Notes under the pieces: generated by a model | Told to the model about the DNA's origin: nothing | Seen by the model: the letters and a program-made list of their open reading frames with translations, nothing else | Database searches by the model: none | Part shown: positions 5,834-16,221 of the stretch, one piece after another | How positions within the stretch are numbered: the first letter of the stretch is position 1 | How the letters are laid out: every line of letters starts with the position of its first letter | Assembly (NCBI GenBank): GCA_903882875.1 | Contig: CAIRYQ010000026.1 | Coordinates: 1-58,680 of the forward strand | Direction of reading: 5' to 3' | DNA: 58,680 nt | From: an uncultured Spartobacteria bacterium | Lineage (GTDB): Bacteria > Verrucomicrobiota > Verrucomicrobiia > Chthoniobacterales > Chthoniobacteraceae | Translations under genes and position numbers: made by a program

Positions 5834-7609
5834 ATGAACACCTCTCGCCTGAATTTTCTATCCACCGCCTTGTCGGTGCTTTTCATCCATCTGGCGTGGG
5901 CGCGAGACAATGCCTTTGCGCAGGGATGGCCGGGGTACGGGCACGATGCGCAGCATTCATGCACCTCCGGCGTGCCGTCGCAAATTCCCCAGCTCATCCG
6001 CTGGAGCACACCCGTGGATTTGCAGCCGCAGTACTCCGGCCCCGGCAACACGGGCGATCTCTACATCCATTATGGAACGCCGGTGATCACCGCGGCGAAC
6101 ACGCTGCTCGTGCCCATTAAAACGGGGGCGACCGGCGGTTTCCGCGTGGATGCCCGCAAAGCCGTGGATGGAACGCTTCTCTGGTCGCTGAACACCGATT
6201 ACGCGGTCCCGTCTCACAACTGGTTCCCGATCTGCGGAGTGACACTGACTCCGAATGATGCGGCGCTCGCCGTGCCCGCAGCCGGAGGCACGATACTGCT
6301 CCGGCCCTCACCGGATTCCGCGGCTGGCGCGACAGCCACCCGAATGGCTTTCTATGGGATCGCCAGCTACAACGCCAATCCCGGGGCTTACAACGATGCG
6401 ATCCAGATTTGCACACCGATCACCAGCGATGCGCAGGGGAATCTGTATTTCGGCTATGTCTCTTCCTTTGCCGGGATCCCGAGCGGGCTGGCGCGGATTG
6501 CCAGCGATGGCACGGGGAGCTTTGCCTCGGCGGCGGACATTTCCGGGGATGCTTCGATGCAGAAGGTCTGCTATAACTGCTGCCCGGCTCTCAGCAGCGA
6601 CGGCGCGAAGCTTTATGTGGCGGTGAACAATGGCAGCACCGGTTATCTTTGCGTCCTCGACAGCACCACCCTGGCGAGACAAAATTCTGTTCGTCTTCTC
6701 GATCCGAAGTCCGGCTCGCCCGCCTGGGTGAATGACGACAGCAGTTCGACTCCGACGGTCGGGCCGGACGGAGATGTTTACTACGGCGTTTTGGAAAGCC
6801 CGTCCCTCGAGAATAACGATCGCGGCTGGCTTCTGCATTTCAGCGGCGATCTGGCGACCACAAAGCTGCCCGGCGCATTTGGGTGGGACGACACGGCTTC
6901 CATCGTTCCCGCCAGCGCGGTGCCTTCCTATTCCGGGCCATCGTCCTATCTTCTGCTCACGAAATACAACAACTACGCCGATTTCGGCATCGGAGACGGA
7001 GTGAACAGGCTGGCTCTGAATGATCCGAGCACGACCTACACCGACCCGCGCACCGGCGTGACTGTGATGAACCCGTTTCTCACCGTGAAAGGTGTGACGC
7101 CCGATCCTGATTTTGTGAATGGCGGCTTTCCAAATGCCGTGCGCGAATGGTGCATCAACTCGGCGGCGGTTGACCCGATCAACCACTGCGCGGTGGTCAA
7201 TAGCGAAGACGGCAACCTTTACCGCTGGGACTTCACCAAGGCGACCGACACGCCGGGACAGCTCACCCCTGCGCTCTACCTCGCGCCTGCCACCGGCGAG
7301 GCATACACGCCCACAGTCATCGGCCCCGATGGAGCCGTGTACGCGATCAACAACGCCACGCTTTTTTCCGTGGTCTCGGTCCCGCTGCTTCAGGCCGTGA
7401 TGGATAGGAGAAACAACGCGCTCGTCTTCGGCTACAGTCGTGCCCTGGACAATGCGACTTACACCGTCCAGACGACGATCGATCTCGTGAACTGGACCGT
7501 GACAGGAGTGAACCAAGGCAATGGGATCGTCGGACAGGATGTCATCACGTCCGTCCCGATTGGGGCGGATACAAAACGCTTTGTAAGACTGGTCGTGACT
7601 CAGCCGTAG
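5834..7609 (+). CDS. secreted PQQ-type beta-propeller protein
   Basis: A 591-residue exported protein with a signal peptide (to about residue 30). The body is a series of blades with the wording of PQQ-like propellers: NLYFGYVS, SDGAKLYVAVNN, GPDGDVYYGV, DGNLYRWDF, GPDGAVYAINN. The last 70 residues form a separate domain (FGYSRALDNATYTVQTTIDL, then VNWT and FVRLVVTQP), a C-terminal module common on exported Verrucomicrobia proteins, where it reads like a sorting or adhesion domain. The ATG at 5834 is chosen because the signal peptide begins there; the open frame extends 85 codons upstream. No dehydrogenase active-site residues are evident, so it may be structural or binding only. Confidence 0.7.
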   Translation: MNTSRLNFLSTALSVLFIHLAWARDNAFAQGWPGYGHDAQHSCTSGVPSQIPQLIRWSTPVDLQPQYSGPGNTGDLYIHYGTPVITAANTLLVPIKTGATGGFRVDARKAVDGTLLWSLNTDYAVPSHNWFPICGVTLTPNDAALAVPAAGGTILLRPSPDSAAGATATRMAFYGIASYNANPGAYNDAIQICTPITSDAQGNLYFGYVSSFAGIPSGLARIASDGTGSFASAADISGDASMQKVCYNCCPALSSDGAKLYVAVNNGSTGYLCVLDSTTLARQNSVRLLDPKSGSPAWVNDDSSSTPTVGPDGDVYYGVLESPSLENNDRGWLLHFSGDLATTKLPGAFGWDDTASIVPASAVPSYSGPSSYLLLTKYNNYADFGIGDGVNRLALNDPSTTYTDPRTGVTVMNPFLTVKGVTPDPDFVNGGFPNAVREWCINSAAVDPINHCAVVNSEDGNLYRWDFTKATDTPGQLTPALYLAPATGEAYTPTVIGPDGAVYAINNATLFSVVSVPLLQAVMDRRNNALVFGYSRALDNATYTVQTTIDLVNWTVTGVNQGNGIVGQDVITSVPIGADTKRFVRLVVTQP

Positions 7610-7641
7610 CCTGCTTTACCCGAGGTCACGCCGACACGATC

Positions 7642-10221
7642 CTACTGCGTCCCGCGCGGTCGCACGGGCGGCGGGGCGGCAGGCTGGATCCAATTCCACT
7701 CGCTCTTGTATTCGACCTTGAGATTCGGCGTCTCGCGACGCACGCCGCCTTCGCTTTGTGAGCGCATGCATTCGTCCACGATGCCGCTCGTGAGCAGCGT
7801 ACGCTCGACGGGCCACGGCGCTTTGCCGGTGAGAATGAAGTGCTCGATGCCGTTGAAAAGGATGCCGAAGTGCGAGAAGGGGCGCTCATCCTGGATGACG
7901 AATGCGAGGCTCGTCACGCGGTCGTGATCGTCCTTCCACGCGGTGGCCCATTCCGCGACCGCGCCGTTGAGCGTGAACATGCAGGCGCGCAGGCCGTCGC
8001 GGTAGTCAATCACGCACAGGATGGGACTCTTCACGAGATCCTCCACGCGCTTGCCGGGCGGCAGCGGGCGTTCGCGCATCGCGGCGAGTGCGGCGTCGAG
8101 CAGCTTGCGTTCGTACACACCACGGTCGGCGGCTTTCCATACGTCGTCGCCGGTGATCGTCTGTACCGCGGCGACGCCCGTCTCGCCACCTGCGCGACGC
8201 TCGACGAGAGACTGCATGGCCTCAAACGCGTGGAAGCCGTAGATGTCCACGCGGTGGTAGGAGACGGTGACGATTTGCTTGAGCTTCGCGCCGCGCGGCA
8301 TGTCAATCGGCGGGTTGCGCCAAGCGGAGGGCACGGATGATCCGGCCATGAGCGGCATGTCGCGCTTTTTCGCCTCGTCGTAGATCCACTTCGCATCGGT
8401 CCAAGTGTCGGCGAGGTGCTTGTCGCAGAAGACCGGCAGGCCGCGCCGTCCGAATTTGTCCACGGTCGCAAAAATTTCCTCGAAGAATTTTCGCTTCGGA
8501 TACGCGATCGCGCCGGTCGGTGAGAGCGGGTAGTCGCCGTGCTCCGCGACGACGAGCGCGCCCTCAACGGCGATTTTTTCCTGCCCGAGAGTGAGCGTCT
8601 CCGCGACGGATTTTGCGAGCGGGATCGCGAGGTCCGCGGTGATGCGCCGGCTGGTGTCGGTCTTCGGCTTTTGGTCGGTGTAAAGTGACGCCACCCGCAG
8701 CGACGGGATGCGGCCCTGGCCATCGAGCGTGTCGGTCTGCATCATTCGTCCGATGATGACATCGGAGTGCGAATTGTAGTGATACGCCGTCGTGATCGCC
8801 GCGACGGGCTTGCGCACTTCGACGATGCGCTGCTGCGGGCGCGCGTGGATTTCGTGAAGCGTGAGCGGTGCGAGCGAGAGGACGTATTGAGCGTCGCGCG
8901 TCGCACACACGCCGAGCAGCGCGTACTGCGGGATGAGGTTGCCGTCGCCGAAACGCCGGAAGCCGTGGTGCCACGGGAACGGTTCGCCCTTCTTGTCCGT
9001 GAATGCCGTGAAGTCCGTGTTCTTCACCGCGAGCGGGCCGTTGTCGGTCGGCGCGGCGTCGCCGGGCTTCCAACTCACGAGATGCGCAAACGAGCGGCGC
9101 ACGTCGTATTTTGCCACGAGCGCAGCCCACACGGTACCGTTCGGCGCGACGCAAAGCGCGCGGCAGTCCGTGTTCTCGGCGATCGCGCAGAGTTTGCCGA
9201 GGCTGCGGCCTTCGAGCGTGTCGCCGTTCCCCGCGAGATCGTAAGAGTAGAGCTGGTTGCCGCTCATCGCGACGGTGTAGAGCGTGCGGCGGTTCGGCGA
9301 GATCTCCCAGTTGATCGGATGCGTGTTTTCGTCCGCGAGGTGCGAGTCCGGGGTCGGCGGCTTGCCGTCAATCGTCTGCTTCAGCCGCTCGACCTTGTCC
9401 GACTTCGGATCGTAGCGCAGGATGTCGCCGCCGCGCATCGGGTGATATGCGCGCCCGAGGAAATCCACGACGACGAACGCATACAGGTGGTTCGTCTCGC
9501 CGAGGTCGCGGGTTTCGCCCGTCGCGAGATCGAGCTTCATGAAGTGGGAACTCTCCAACGGCCGTTCGTCCGAGCACGTCGAGAGGTAGGCGACGCCGCG
9601 CGATTCGTCCGGCGCGATGCTGATGATGCCGTGGTGCTTCACCGGCACGGGATACACGCGCGTCTTCCCCGTCTCGGGATCGAACACCATCGGATAGCCG
9701 CCGGGATAGTCGGTGATTTTTTCGCCCTTCTTCGGATCCGGGTATCCCTGCTTCGTGCCGAAATAAATCTTCCCACTCGCGCCGACATTGTTCCGCGTGT
9801 GGATCTTCGACTGCGCGGCAAAGCCCCTCGCCGTCGAGCCGATCTCGCGCATGCAATCCACGACGACACGCATCTCCTGCGTCGCGGGATCAAATTCCAC
9901 GAGGTACGCATTCTCGCCGTATTTCGCCGTGCCGATGTAGAGCCGCCCGTTCTTTCCCTCGACAATGGAAAAGTAGCCGCTGCCCTGGTTCGTGAGATGC
10001 TTCGGCAGCGCACGCGCGTGCGTGTACAGCCACGGCATCTCCGGAGCCTGCGCGCCTGCGCCCACGATCAGCACGGTGAAAAAAAGAAGCGCGAGGAAAG
10101 TGCAGGCCGGAGCCGTTCGCGTCCGCAGCGGATGGAAAATAAGGGCCGTGGAGAGACGGGAAATCGCTTTTGAAAATCGCAGGAGGATCATGGTGGGGAG
10201 GACGAATGGGAATGCCGTCAC
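7642..10221 (-). CDS. propeller protein fused to a PVC-specific C-terminal domain
   Basis: An 859-residue protein. After a long signal-anchor region (to about 58), residues 60-470 form a beta-propeller (LYIGTAKYGENAYLVEFDPAT, GRLYIG and FDPETGKTRVY repeats). Residues 480-840 match a domain that in Planctomycetes and Verrucomicrobia I know as a separate protein: SHSDVIIGRM, then SLYTDQ, VAEHGDYPLS, PVFCDKHLADTW, MPLMAGSSVPSAWR and RRAGGETGV. That domain looks Rossmann-like, related to Gfo/Idh/MocA proteins, but lacks an obvious GxGxxG here. The GTG start at 10221 has AAGGA 8 nt before it. Function unknown; the two parts suggest binding plus catalysis outside the cytoplasm. Confidence 0.65.
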   Translation of the reverse strand: MTAFPFVLPTMILLRFSKAISRLSTALIFHPLRTRTAPACTFLALLFFTVLIVGAGAQAPEMPWLYTHARALPKHLTNQGSGYFSIVEGKNGRLYIGTAKYGENAYLVEFDPATQEMRVVVDCMREIGSTARGFAAQSKIHTRNNVGASGKIYFGTKQGYPDPKKGEKITDYPGGYPMVFDPETGKTRVYPVPVKHHGIISIAPDESRGVAYLSTCSDERPLESSHFMKLDLATGETRDLGETNHLYAFVVVDFLGRAYHPMRGGDILRYDPKSDKVERLKQTIDGKPPTPDSHLADENTHPINWEISPNRRTLYTVAMSGNQLYSYDLAGNGDTLEGRSLGKLCAIAENTDCRALCVAPNGTVWAALVAKYDVRRSFAHLVSWKPGDAAPTDNGPLAVKNTDFTAFTDKKGEPFPWHHGFRRFGDGNLIPQYALLGVCATRDAQYVLSLAPLTLHEIHARPQQRIVEVRKPVAAITTAYHYNSHSDVIIGRMMQTDTLDGQGRIPSLRVASLYTDQKPKTDTSRRITADLAIPLAKSVAETLTLGQEKIAVEGALVVAEHGDYPLSPTGAIAYPKRKFFEEIFATVDKFGRRGLPVFCDKHLADTWTDAKWIYDEAKKRDMPLMAGSSVPSAWRNPPIDMPRGAKLKQIVTVSYHRVDIYGFHAFEAMQSLVERRAGGETGVAAVQTITGDDVWKAADRGVYERKLLDAALAAMRERPLPPGKRVEDLVKSPILCVIDYRDGLRACMFTLNGAVAEWATAWKDDHDRVTSLAFVIQDERPFSHFGILFNGIEHFILTGKAPWPVERTLLTSGIVDECMRSQSEGGVRRETPNLKVEYKSEWNWIQPAAPPPVRPRGTQ

Positions 10222-10705
10222 GTTTGGATTCCTTAGAAGACGCGCCCGCCGAATTCCATCGAACCATCAGGCATCGCGTCTCACCGCCTCTCGCCGATTT
10301 CCCTTCCGTTCCGCCCCGCCCCACCAAGCCACCTGCACAGGACGGCTGGCGGAACCTTTCTTCGGTCATGCCGCACGAGCAGCACTCGCGCACACTGCCA
10401 AAGCATCGCGTCAATAATCAGAGCCTTCGACGCACACTTGGGTTTCAAGAGGAAGTATTCCCGCATCAATCATGTCCAAGATCTGCCACAACGAATTTGT
10501 AGTTTTGGAATGCTCGCCAGTTGTTCTGTCAAAAAACCTTTGCCCTTCCTTGACGCTCAATCAGCACATCCCGATTCTTTGGATTGCCGATGAACGATCT
10601 GTGGATCGCCTCTCTCGCCATTCAGGATGAACTCGACCTTTGCACTCGGACGGACACATCCGGGAAGTGGACGCGTTGAGGCTCTGTTGAATCAAAATCC
10701 GCGCA
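10222..10705. other. intergenic region, nothing recognised
   Basis: This gap of 484 bp lies between two leftward genes. No open frame here has a plausible composition or start. I see no tRNA, hairpin terminator or repeat. It should carry the promoter of the propeller fusion, but I cannot point to it. Confidence 0.4.
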
Positions 10706-13700
10706 CTATTTCTTCTTCAGCGTGCTCAGGTACTCGACGAGGTTCACGAGGTCTTCCTGTGTGAGCGCCTGGCTGAGGCCGCTCGGCATCATTGAGGTCG
10801 CGAGTTTCTCGCGGGACTTGATTTCGTTCTTCGCAAATTTCTGCGTCGCGCCACCGGGGAGCGCGAGGACGATTTCCTCGTTCGTCTCACTGCGGACGAT
10901 GCCCATGCCGGTGCCACCTTTTTTCAGCGTGAGCTGCGTGGTCTCGAAGCCCATGCTGATGCCGGCGTTCGGATTGATGATGGAGTCGAAGAGGACTTCC
11001 TTCGGCAGCTTCGTGCCGATCTCCGAGAGTGCGGGGCCGAAGTCCACGCCCTTGTCGTCCACGCGATGGCAGATGATGCAGCTCGATTCCGCGCGCTCGA
11101 AAATGGCGCGGCCCTTTGCGGCGTCGCCCTTGAGTTTCACGAGTTCGGAGATCGGCGGCAGCGCCTTTCCGTCGAGCGCAGCGGGTGCGGGAAAAAGCGC
11201 ATCAATCTCCTTGGTCAGCGACGCGTATTGCACGAGGCGAAGCGCGCTCGCGGCGACGGGCTTCAGGTCTTCCGGGAGCCTGCGTTCCTTCGCGGCGGTG
11301 ATGAGCGCCTCCGCGCCGGCCTGCGTACGACCCAGCGACTGCACGGCGGCGCGACGAAGCTCGGGCTGCGCGTTGGGGCTCGTGAGGATGCCGGTGAGGC
11401 GGCTCATGCCGCGCTTGCTGCCGGTCGCGCCGATGAGATTCAGGATGTCAGCAGCGCGCGAGCCGGCGAGCGCCTTGCCGAGAATCGCATCGCTGTCGCG
11501 ATCCTCGATGACGAACTTCATCGCTTCGACTGCGGCGGGATCGGTGCCGATGGCGAGCGCGGTGTCGAGCAGCGCCTGGCCCTGGCCGGCCGAGCCGAAG
11601 TCGGCAACGAGTTCGACGAATGCGGCGGTGCCCTTCGCCTTTGCAAGCGTGTCGGCGAGCAGCTTCCCGATTTCGGGGGACTTGCTGCCTTTCAGCCGCG
11701 CGAGCGCCTCACGGGAGACCTCGAAGTTCTTCGTGCCGAGCGATGCGAGCTGGAGCAGCGCCTTGTCCTTCGTCTCGCTCGCGGGGAGGAAGTCGAATGC
11801 GCGCAGGAAGCGTGGCTTCTCATTTTGCGAGATGGATTCGTCGCTGAGGATTTTTGCGAGATACTCGGGCGACTTCGACGCGCGCACGCGCCAGACGATG
11901 TCGCGGCCGCCGGGCGTGTTCCACTTGTCGCCGACTGCGGCGAGCCAGGTGTCGAAACACAGGTCTTCATTTCCGACCGAACCGAGGCCGAGCGACTCAA
12001 GGAACCAGCGGTCCTTGCCGTCGTGCTGTTGCGCGAGCGCGGCCCAGAGCTTCTCGATCTTGTGCGAGGCGTGGAGCGAAAGCGCGATCTCGCGGCGGAC
12101 GGCGGCGCTCGGGTCCTGCATCAGTTTCGCAACGAGCGCGCGGTCGCTGTCGAGCGGCGTGGTGTCGAGCCCGCGCGTGGCGTGCAGTTCGCGGCAGAGG
12201 CGGACGGCGAAGCAGCGCACATCGCTGTCGGCATCGTTGAGTCCTGCGGCGAGGTGCTGCGTTTCGCGGCCCTTGATCTGCGAGAGCACACCGAGCGCGC
12301 GCGCACGCAGGCGCGGGTTTTGATTTTTGAAAAGCGAGAGGAGCGCGGGCTCAGCCTTCGCACCGAGTGCGTGCAGCTCGCTCCAGCCGAGCGAACGCGT
12401 GACACGGTTCGGCGACGACAGCGCGAGGATTGCGCCATCCACTGTGCTTACGTCCACCTTCGCCGCGGTCCCGTTGTTGCCCTCGGGAGCGACGCGGTAG
12501 ATGCGGCCCATGATCTTTCCCTTTTCGTGATCGCCCATCGCGTGTCCGCCGACGCCAGGATCGTACCAGTCCGCGACGAAGAGCGCGCCGTCATTTCCGA
12601 TTGCGCAGTCGCTCGGGCGGTACCACGAGTCGGTCGATGTGAGTATGTCCACCATCTCCGCGGTGTAGCCAGCACCGTCCGGCTTCACGGGATACGCGCG
12701 CACCGTGCGCGGGCCGGCGTCGCAGTGGATGATCTGATTTGTGAACTGCGCGCCGAGCAGCGTGCCTTCGTTCACGAGGATGCCGGTCGGCGAGCCCGCG
12801 CCGGTCTGGAGCAGGTTCGGAATCACGCCGGGATCATTTTGATGCCAGTGCCGCTTCGGGATTTCCGTCTCGATGTTCGTGCGCTTCGCCTGCCAGCCCG
12901 CGCCGGTGATCTCGTCCTGGTAGCCGAAGTTGCCGTAGTCCATCACGAAGTTGATTCGCACGCCCTTGTTGCCGTCGTCATCGTTGTCGCTCTGCCACAT
13001 CGCGCCAAACGAATCCACGGCGACCTCGTAGTTGTTGCGGAAGTTGTGCCCGAGCGTCTCGACATTGCTCGCCACTCCCTTTTCCAGATCAATGTCGCAG
13101 CGGAACACCATGCCCTGCCGGTATGGCGTGCCCTTGTTCGTGATTTCATTGCCGACCACGTCCTTCACGATTTTCCCATCGGGCCACATCAGCTCGGTGA
13201 TCGAGTTGCCCGCGTTGAAATAAAATTTCCCGTCCGGCCCGAAGCTGAATGCGTGGATCTGGTGATCGTAATTCCACACGCCGCCGATTTTGAAAAGCAC
13301 CTGTGCCTTGTCTGCGTGGTCGGTGCCGTTTGTGTCGGTGAGCAGCCACACATTCGGCGCGGCGCTCACGATCACGCGCTGCCCTTTTTTCCCGCCGCCG
13401 GGTCCGGGAATGTAGCAGATGCCGAGCGGATTCGTCAGCTCGGGGCTCTGGTAGAAAGTCGTCTCCTTGTCCGCGAGTCCGTCGCCGTTTGTGTCCTCGA
13501 GGATCACCACGCGGTCGCCTTCGGGACGGAGGTCCATGTACCTGCGATAGTTCACGCACTCGGTCGCCCACACGCGGCCGTTGTGATCAATGTCAATGTT
13601 CGTCGGGTTCTGGATCATCGGCTCCGCGGCGAAGAGCGACGCCTTCAGCCCCGCGGGCGTGGTGAAATTTGCCATCGCCTTCTTCGCATTCTCGAGGCCG

Positions 13701-14260
13701 TAGCGCTCTTCGTTCGTCTTGCCGTCGCCGCCTTGCGAGACATTCAGCAGCTTGCGCGGCGGCTCCTCGTTGAAGACGAAGAACTGCACCGAACCGCCGC
13801 CCTGATCCGTGCCGCCGTTGTCAATTCCGCACGTCACATCGAACGCCACGACATCCACCGGCAGATCAAACGCGACCATCGCCGGCGCGTGCGTGCCGAA
13901 GCCGAATGCGACCGATTTTCCCTCGACGCGCATGGGGCCGCCGCCGGCGTTTGCATTCACGCCGAGCTTTCCAAAGCCGACCCGTGCGGATTTTGGTTTC
14001 AGTTCCGTGAGTTTGATTTTGGACCCGTCAGCCTTCACGAGCACAGGCTCCATCCAATCCGCCCAGTCGGCCATGATTCCGTCGCCGCCGTCGGTCACGA
14101 CGAGGAAAAGCTGACGCGCGCCCTTGAGTTCGGCGTGGAGTTTCGCCGGCTGCTTTGAGATAATCGCGGTCTTCGCGAGCGGCTCCGCGTCTTTCGGTGC
14201 GGCAAAAGCGGGGAGCGAGACGAGGACGGCTGCGGAGGCGAGGAGGATTCGTGGGTGCAT
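10706..14260 (-). CDS. giant PVC haem-binding protein: NPCBM, propeller, HEAT repeats, cytochrome c
   Basis: A 1184-residue exported protein with a signal peptide (MHPRILLASAAVLVSLPAFA). In order: an NPCBM-like carbohydrate-binding module (about 25-190), a sorbosone-dehydrogenase-type propeller (about 210-620; GLKASLFAAEPMIQNPTNID, GRVWATECVNYRR, LFVADWYDPG), HEAT-like helical repeats (about 640-1010) and a C-terminal haem domain with CIICH (about 1060) ending in the typical LTQEDLVNLVEYLSTLKK. This architecture is a hallmark of Planctomycetes and Verrucomicrobia, where large families are linked to polysaccharide breakdown; the exact reaction is unknown. The start is the ATG at 14260, where the signal peptide begins. 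Confidence 0.85.
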   Translation of the reverse strand: MHPRILLASAAVLVSLPAFAAPKDAEPLAKTAIISKQPAKLHAELKGARQLFLVVTDGGDGIMADWADWMEPVLVKADGSKIKLTELKPKSARVGFGKLGVNANAGGGPMRVEGKSVAFGFGTHAPAMVAFDLPVDVVAFDVTCGIDNGGTDQGGGSVQFFVFNEEPPRKLLNVSQGGDGKTNEERYGLENAKKAMANFTTPAGLKASLFAAEPMIQNPTNIDIDHNGRVWATECVNYRRYMDLRPEGDRVVILEDTNGDGLADKETTFYQSPELTNPLGICYIPGPGGGKKGQRVIVSAAPNVWLLTDTNGTDHADKAQVLFKIGGVWNYDHQIHAFSFGPDGKFYFNAGNSITELMWPDGKIVKDVVGNEITNKGTPYRQGMVFRCDIDLEKGVASNVETLGHNFRNNYEVAVDSFGAMWQSDNDDDGNKGVRINFVMDYGNFGYQDEITGAGWQAKRTNIETEIPKRHWHQNDPGVIPNLLQTGAGSPTGILVNEGTLLGAQFTNQIIHCDAGPRTVRAYPVKPDGAGYTAEMVDILTSTDSWYRPSDCAIGNDGALFVADWYDPGVGGHAMGDHEKGKIMGRIYRVAPEGNNGTAAKVDVSTVDGAILALSSPNRVTRSLGWSELHALGAKAEPALLSLFKNQNPRLRARALGVLSQIKGRETQHLAAGLNDADSDVRCFAVRLCRELHATRGLDTTPLDSDRALVAKLMQDPSAAVRREIALSLHASHKIEKLWAALAQQHDGKDRWFLESLGLGSVGNEDLCFDTWLAAVGDKWNTPGGRDIVWRVRASKSPEYLAKILSDESISQNEKPRFLRAFDFLPASETKDKALLQLASLGTKNFEVSREALARLKGSKSPEIGKLLADTLAKAKGTAAFVELVADFGSAGQGQALLDTALAIGTDPAAVEAMKFVIEDRDSDAILGKALAGSRAADILNLIGATGSKRGMSRLTGILTSPNAQPELRRAAVQSLGRTQAGAEALITAAKERRLPEDLKPVAASALRLVQYASLTKEIDALFPAPAALDGKALPPISELVKLKGDAAKGRAIFERAESSCIICHRVDDKGVDFGPALSEIGTKLPKEVLFDSIINPNAGISMGFETTQLTLKKGGTGMGIVRSETNEEIVLALPGGATQKFAKNEIKSREKLATSMMPSGLSQALTQEDLVNLVEYLSTLKKK

Positions 14261-14472
14261 GGTTGGGTGATAACTCGGATTGGGGCGCGGACTTTGGCAG
14301 GCACTTGATGATTGGAAAGCGCGGCTTTTGCGCGCGGCGAATGCCTCGTGCCTGCCGCAGCGTCTGGCGCGGACGGCAGTGTCGAAATCAATCCGCCACA
14401 CGGTGCGTTTCTCCGCGCCACTTGCTCACCGGCGGATTCCCTATGCTGGAACGCAGCCGGAGAGGCTGCACG

Positions 14473-16221
14473 TCACTCGAGCAGCTCGGCGTAGTGAGCG
14501 CGGGCGACGTTGTCGCAGTGCGTCTGGATTTCCGCGCCGGTCTCCATTTTCAGTGCGGATTCGGCGAGTGCGCGGCAGGCGGCCATGTCGAGGGAACGGA
14601 TGGCGCGCTTCACATGCGGGAGCACTGCGGCGCCGCAGCTCAGTTCGTCCACACCGAGGCCGATGAGCAGCGGCGTCACGGAAATGTCGCCGCCCATTTC
14701 GCCGCAGACTCCGACGTGAATTCCGGCGGCGTGCGCGGCGTCCACGGTCATCTTGATCAGCCGCAGCACGCCGGGGTGTGTGGGTTCGTAGAGGTGGGCG
14801 ATGCGCTCGTTCGTGCGATCCACGGCAGTCGCGTACTGAACGAGATCGTTGGTTCCGAGGCTGAAGAATGCGACTTCCTTCGCCAGCAGGTCGGCGATCA
14901 TCGCGGCGCTCGGGACCTCGATCATCATACCGGTCTCGATTGCCTCGTCGAACGCGACGCGCTCGGCGCGCAGCTCGGCTCGGCATTCATCGAGCACGGC
15001 CTTTGCGTCGCGTAGCTCGGGGAGGCCGGAGATCATCGGGAACATGATTTTCACTTTTCCATAGGCACTGGCGCGGAGGATCGCGCGGAGCTGCGTCTTA
15101 AAAATGTCGCGGCGCTCAAGGCAGACGCGGATCGCGCGCCAGCCGAGGAAGGGGTTGTCCTCGCGGTCAGCGTGAAGCTGGTCGTGCAGCTTGTCGCCGC
15201 CGAGATCGAGCGTGCGGATGATGACGGGCCTCGGGTTCGCGGCCTCGACGACGATGCGGTACTCGGCGAACTGCTCGTCCTCGACCGGCAGGTCGTCGCG
15301 GTTGAAATAGAGGAACTCCGTGCGGAAAAGGCCGACGCCCTCGGCGCCGCTCTCGATCGCCTGGGTGATGTCGCCGCTCTGCTCGATGTTTGCCAAGAGC
15401 ATGACGTGCGTGCCGTCGCGCATCGTCGCGGCCGTGTCGCGCAGGCATGTGAGATCCTCCTCGATTCGTTTTCGCCGCTCCTCGACTGCGCCGTATTCAA
15501 AGAGCGTCTGCGCGCTCGGATTCACGATGAACAGGCCGCCGTAGCCGTCGAGCAGCACCTCGGAGCCGGATTCGATCCCGGTGAGTTTTCCGTGGAGACC
15601 GACAACCGCCGGGATGTTCAACGAGCGCGCCATGATGGCGGTGTGCGAGGTCTTGCCGCCGACCTCGGTGGCGAAGCCGAGCAAAAATTCGCGCGTGACC
15701 TGTACCGTGTCGCTCGGCGTGAGGTTGTGCGCGATGACGATTCGCGGGGCGTCGAGCCCTCCGAGCGCGGCGGGCTCGCGGCCGAGGAGATTGTGGATCA
15801 CTCGGCGTCCGACATCGTGGATGTCCACGGCGCGCTCGCGGAGGTAGGGATCCTCCATTTCGCCGAGGCTCTTGATGTAGCGGTGGACGACAGTGTGGAA
15901 CGCATGCTCCGCATTGCACGACTCGCGGCGGATCAATTTCTCGACCTCGTCAATCATCACGCCGTCCTCGACGACCATGACGTGCGCCTCGAAGATCGCG
16001 GCGTCCTTCGCGCCGAGCGATTTTTCCACCCGCGCCTGCAATTCGACGATCTGCCGACGCGTGGCGCAGAGCGCGTCACGCAGTCGCTCCACCTCGCGGT
16101 CGCTCCCGCCCGCGGTGATTTTCCGCGGCGGCGGCTCATCGTCGGGCCGGTGAACGAAAGCGATTCCATGGGCGATACCGGGCGACACCCCGACTCCCTG
16201 GAATCTCCGTTCAGTCTTCAT
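14473..16221 (-). CDS. ptsI: phosphoenolpyruvate-protein phosphotransferase (PTS enzyme I)
   Basis: Enzyme I takes phosphate from PEP onto a histidine and passes it to HPr. The 582-residue protein has the full length and parts: HPr-binding helical domain (about 25-145), the phospho-histidine in GGKTSHTAIMARS (His193), and the PEP-binding barrel with LFRTEFLYFNRDDLP, FSLGTNDLVQYATAVDR and the catalytic Cys in GVCGEMGGD. It overlaps the 3' end of ptsH by 11 bp, so translation is coupled. No sugar-specific EII gene lies in the window. It could serve as a regulatory PTS. Confidence 0.93.
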   Translation of the reverse strand: MKTERRFQGVGVSPGIAHGIAFVHRPDDEPPPRKITAGGSDREVERLRDALCATRRQIVELQARVEKSLGAKDAAIFEAHVMVVEDGVMIDEVEKLIRRESCNAEHAFHTVVHRYIKSLGEMEDPYLRERAVDIHDVGRRVIHNLLGREPAALGGLDAPRIVIAHNLTPSDTVQVTREFLLGFATEVGGKTSHTAIMARSLNIPAVVGLHGKLTGIESGSEVLLDGYGGLFIVNPSAQTLFEYGAVEERRKRIEEDLTCLRDTAATMRDGTHVMLLANIEQSGDITQAIESGAEGVGLFRTEFLYFNRDDLPVEDEQFAEYRIVVEAANPRPVIIRTLDLGGDKLHDQLHADREDNPFLGWRAIRVCLERRDIFKTQLRAILRASAYGKVKIMFPMISGLPELRDAKAVLDECRAELRAERVAFDEAIETGMMIEVPSAAMIADLLAKEVAFFSLGTNDLVQYATAVDRTNERIAHLYEPTHPGVLRLIKMTVDAAHAAGIHVGVCGEMGGDISVTPLLIGLGVDELSCGAAVLPHVKRAIRSLDMAACRALAESALKMETGAEIQTHCDNVARAHYAELLE

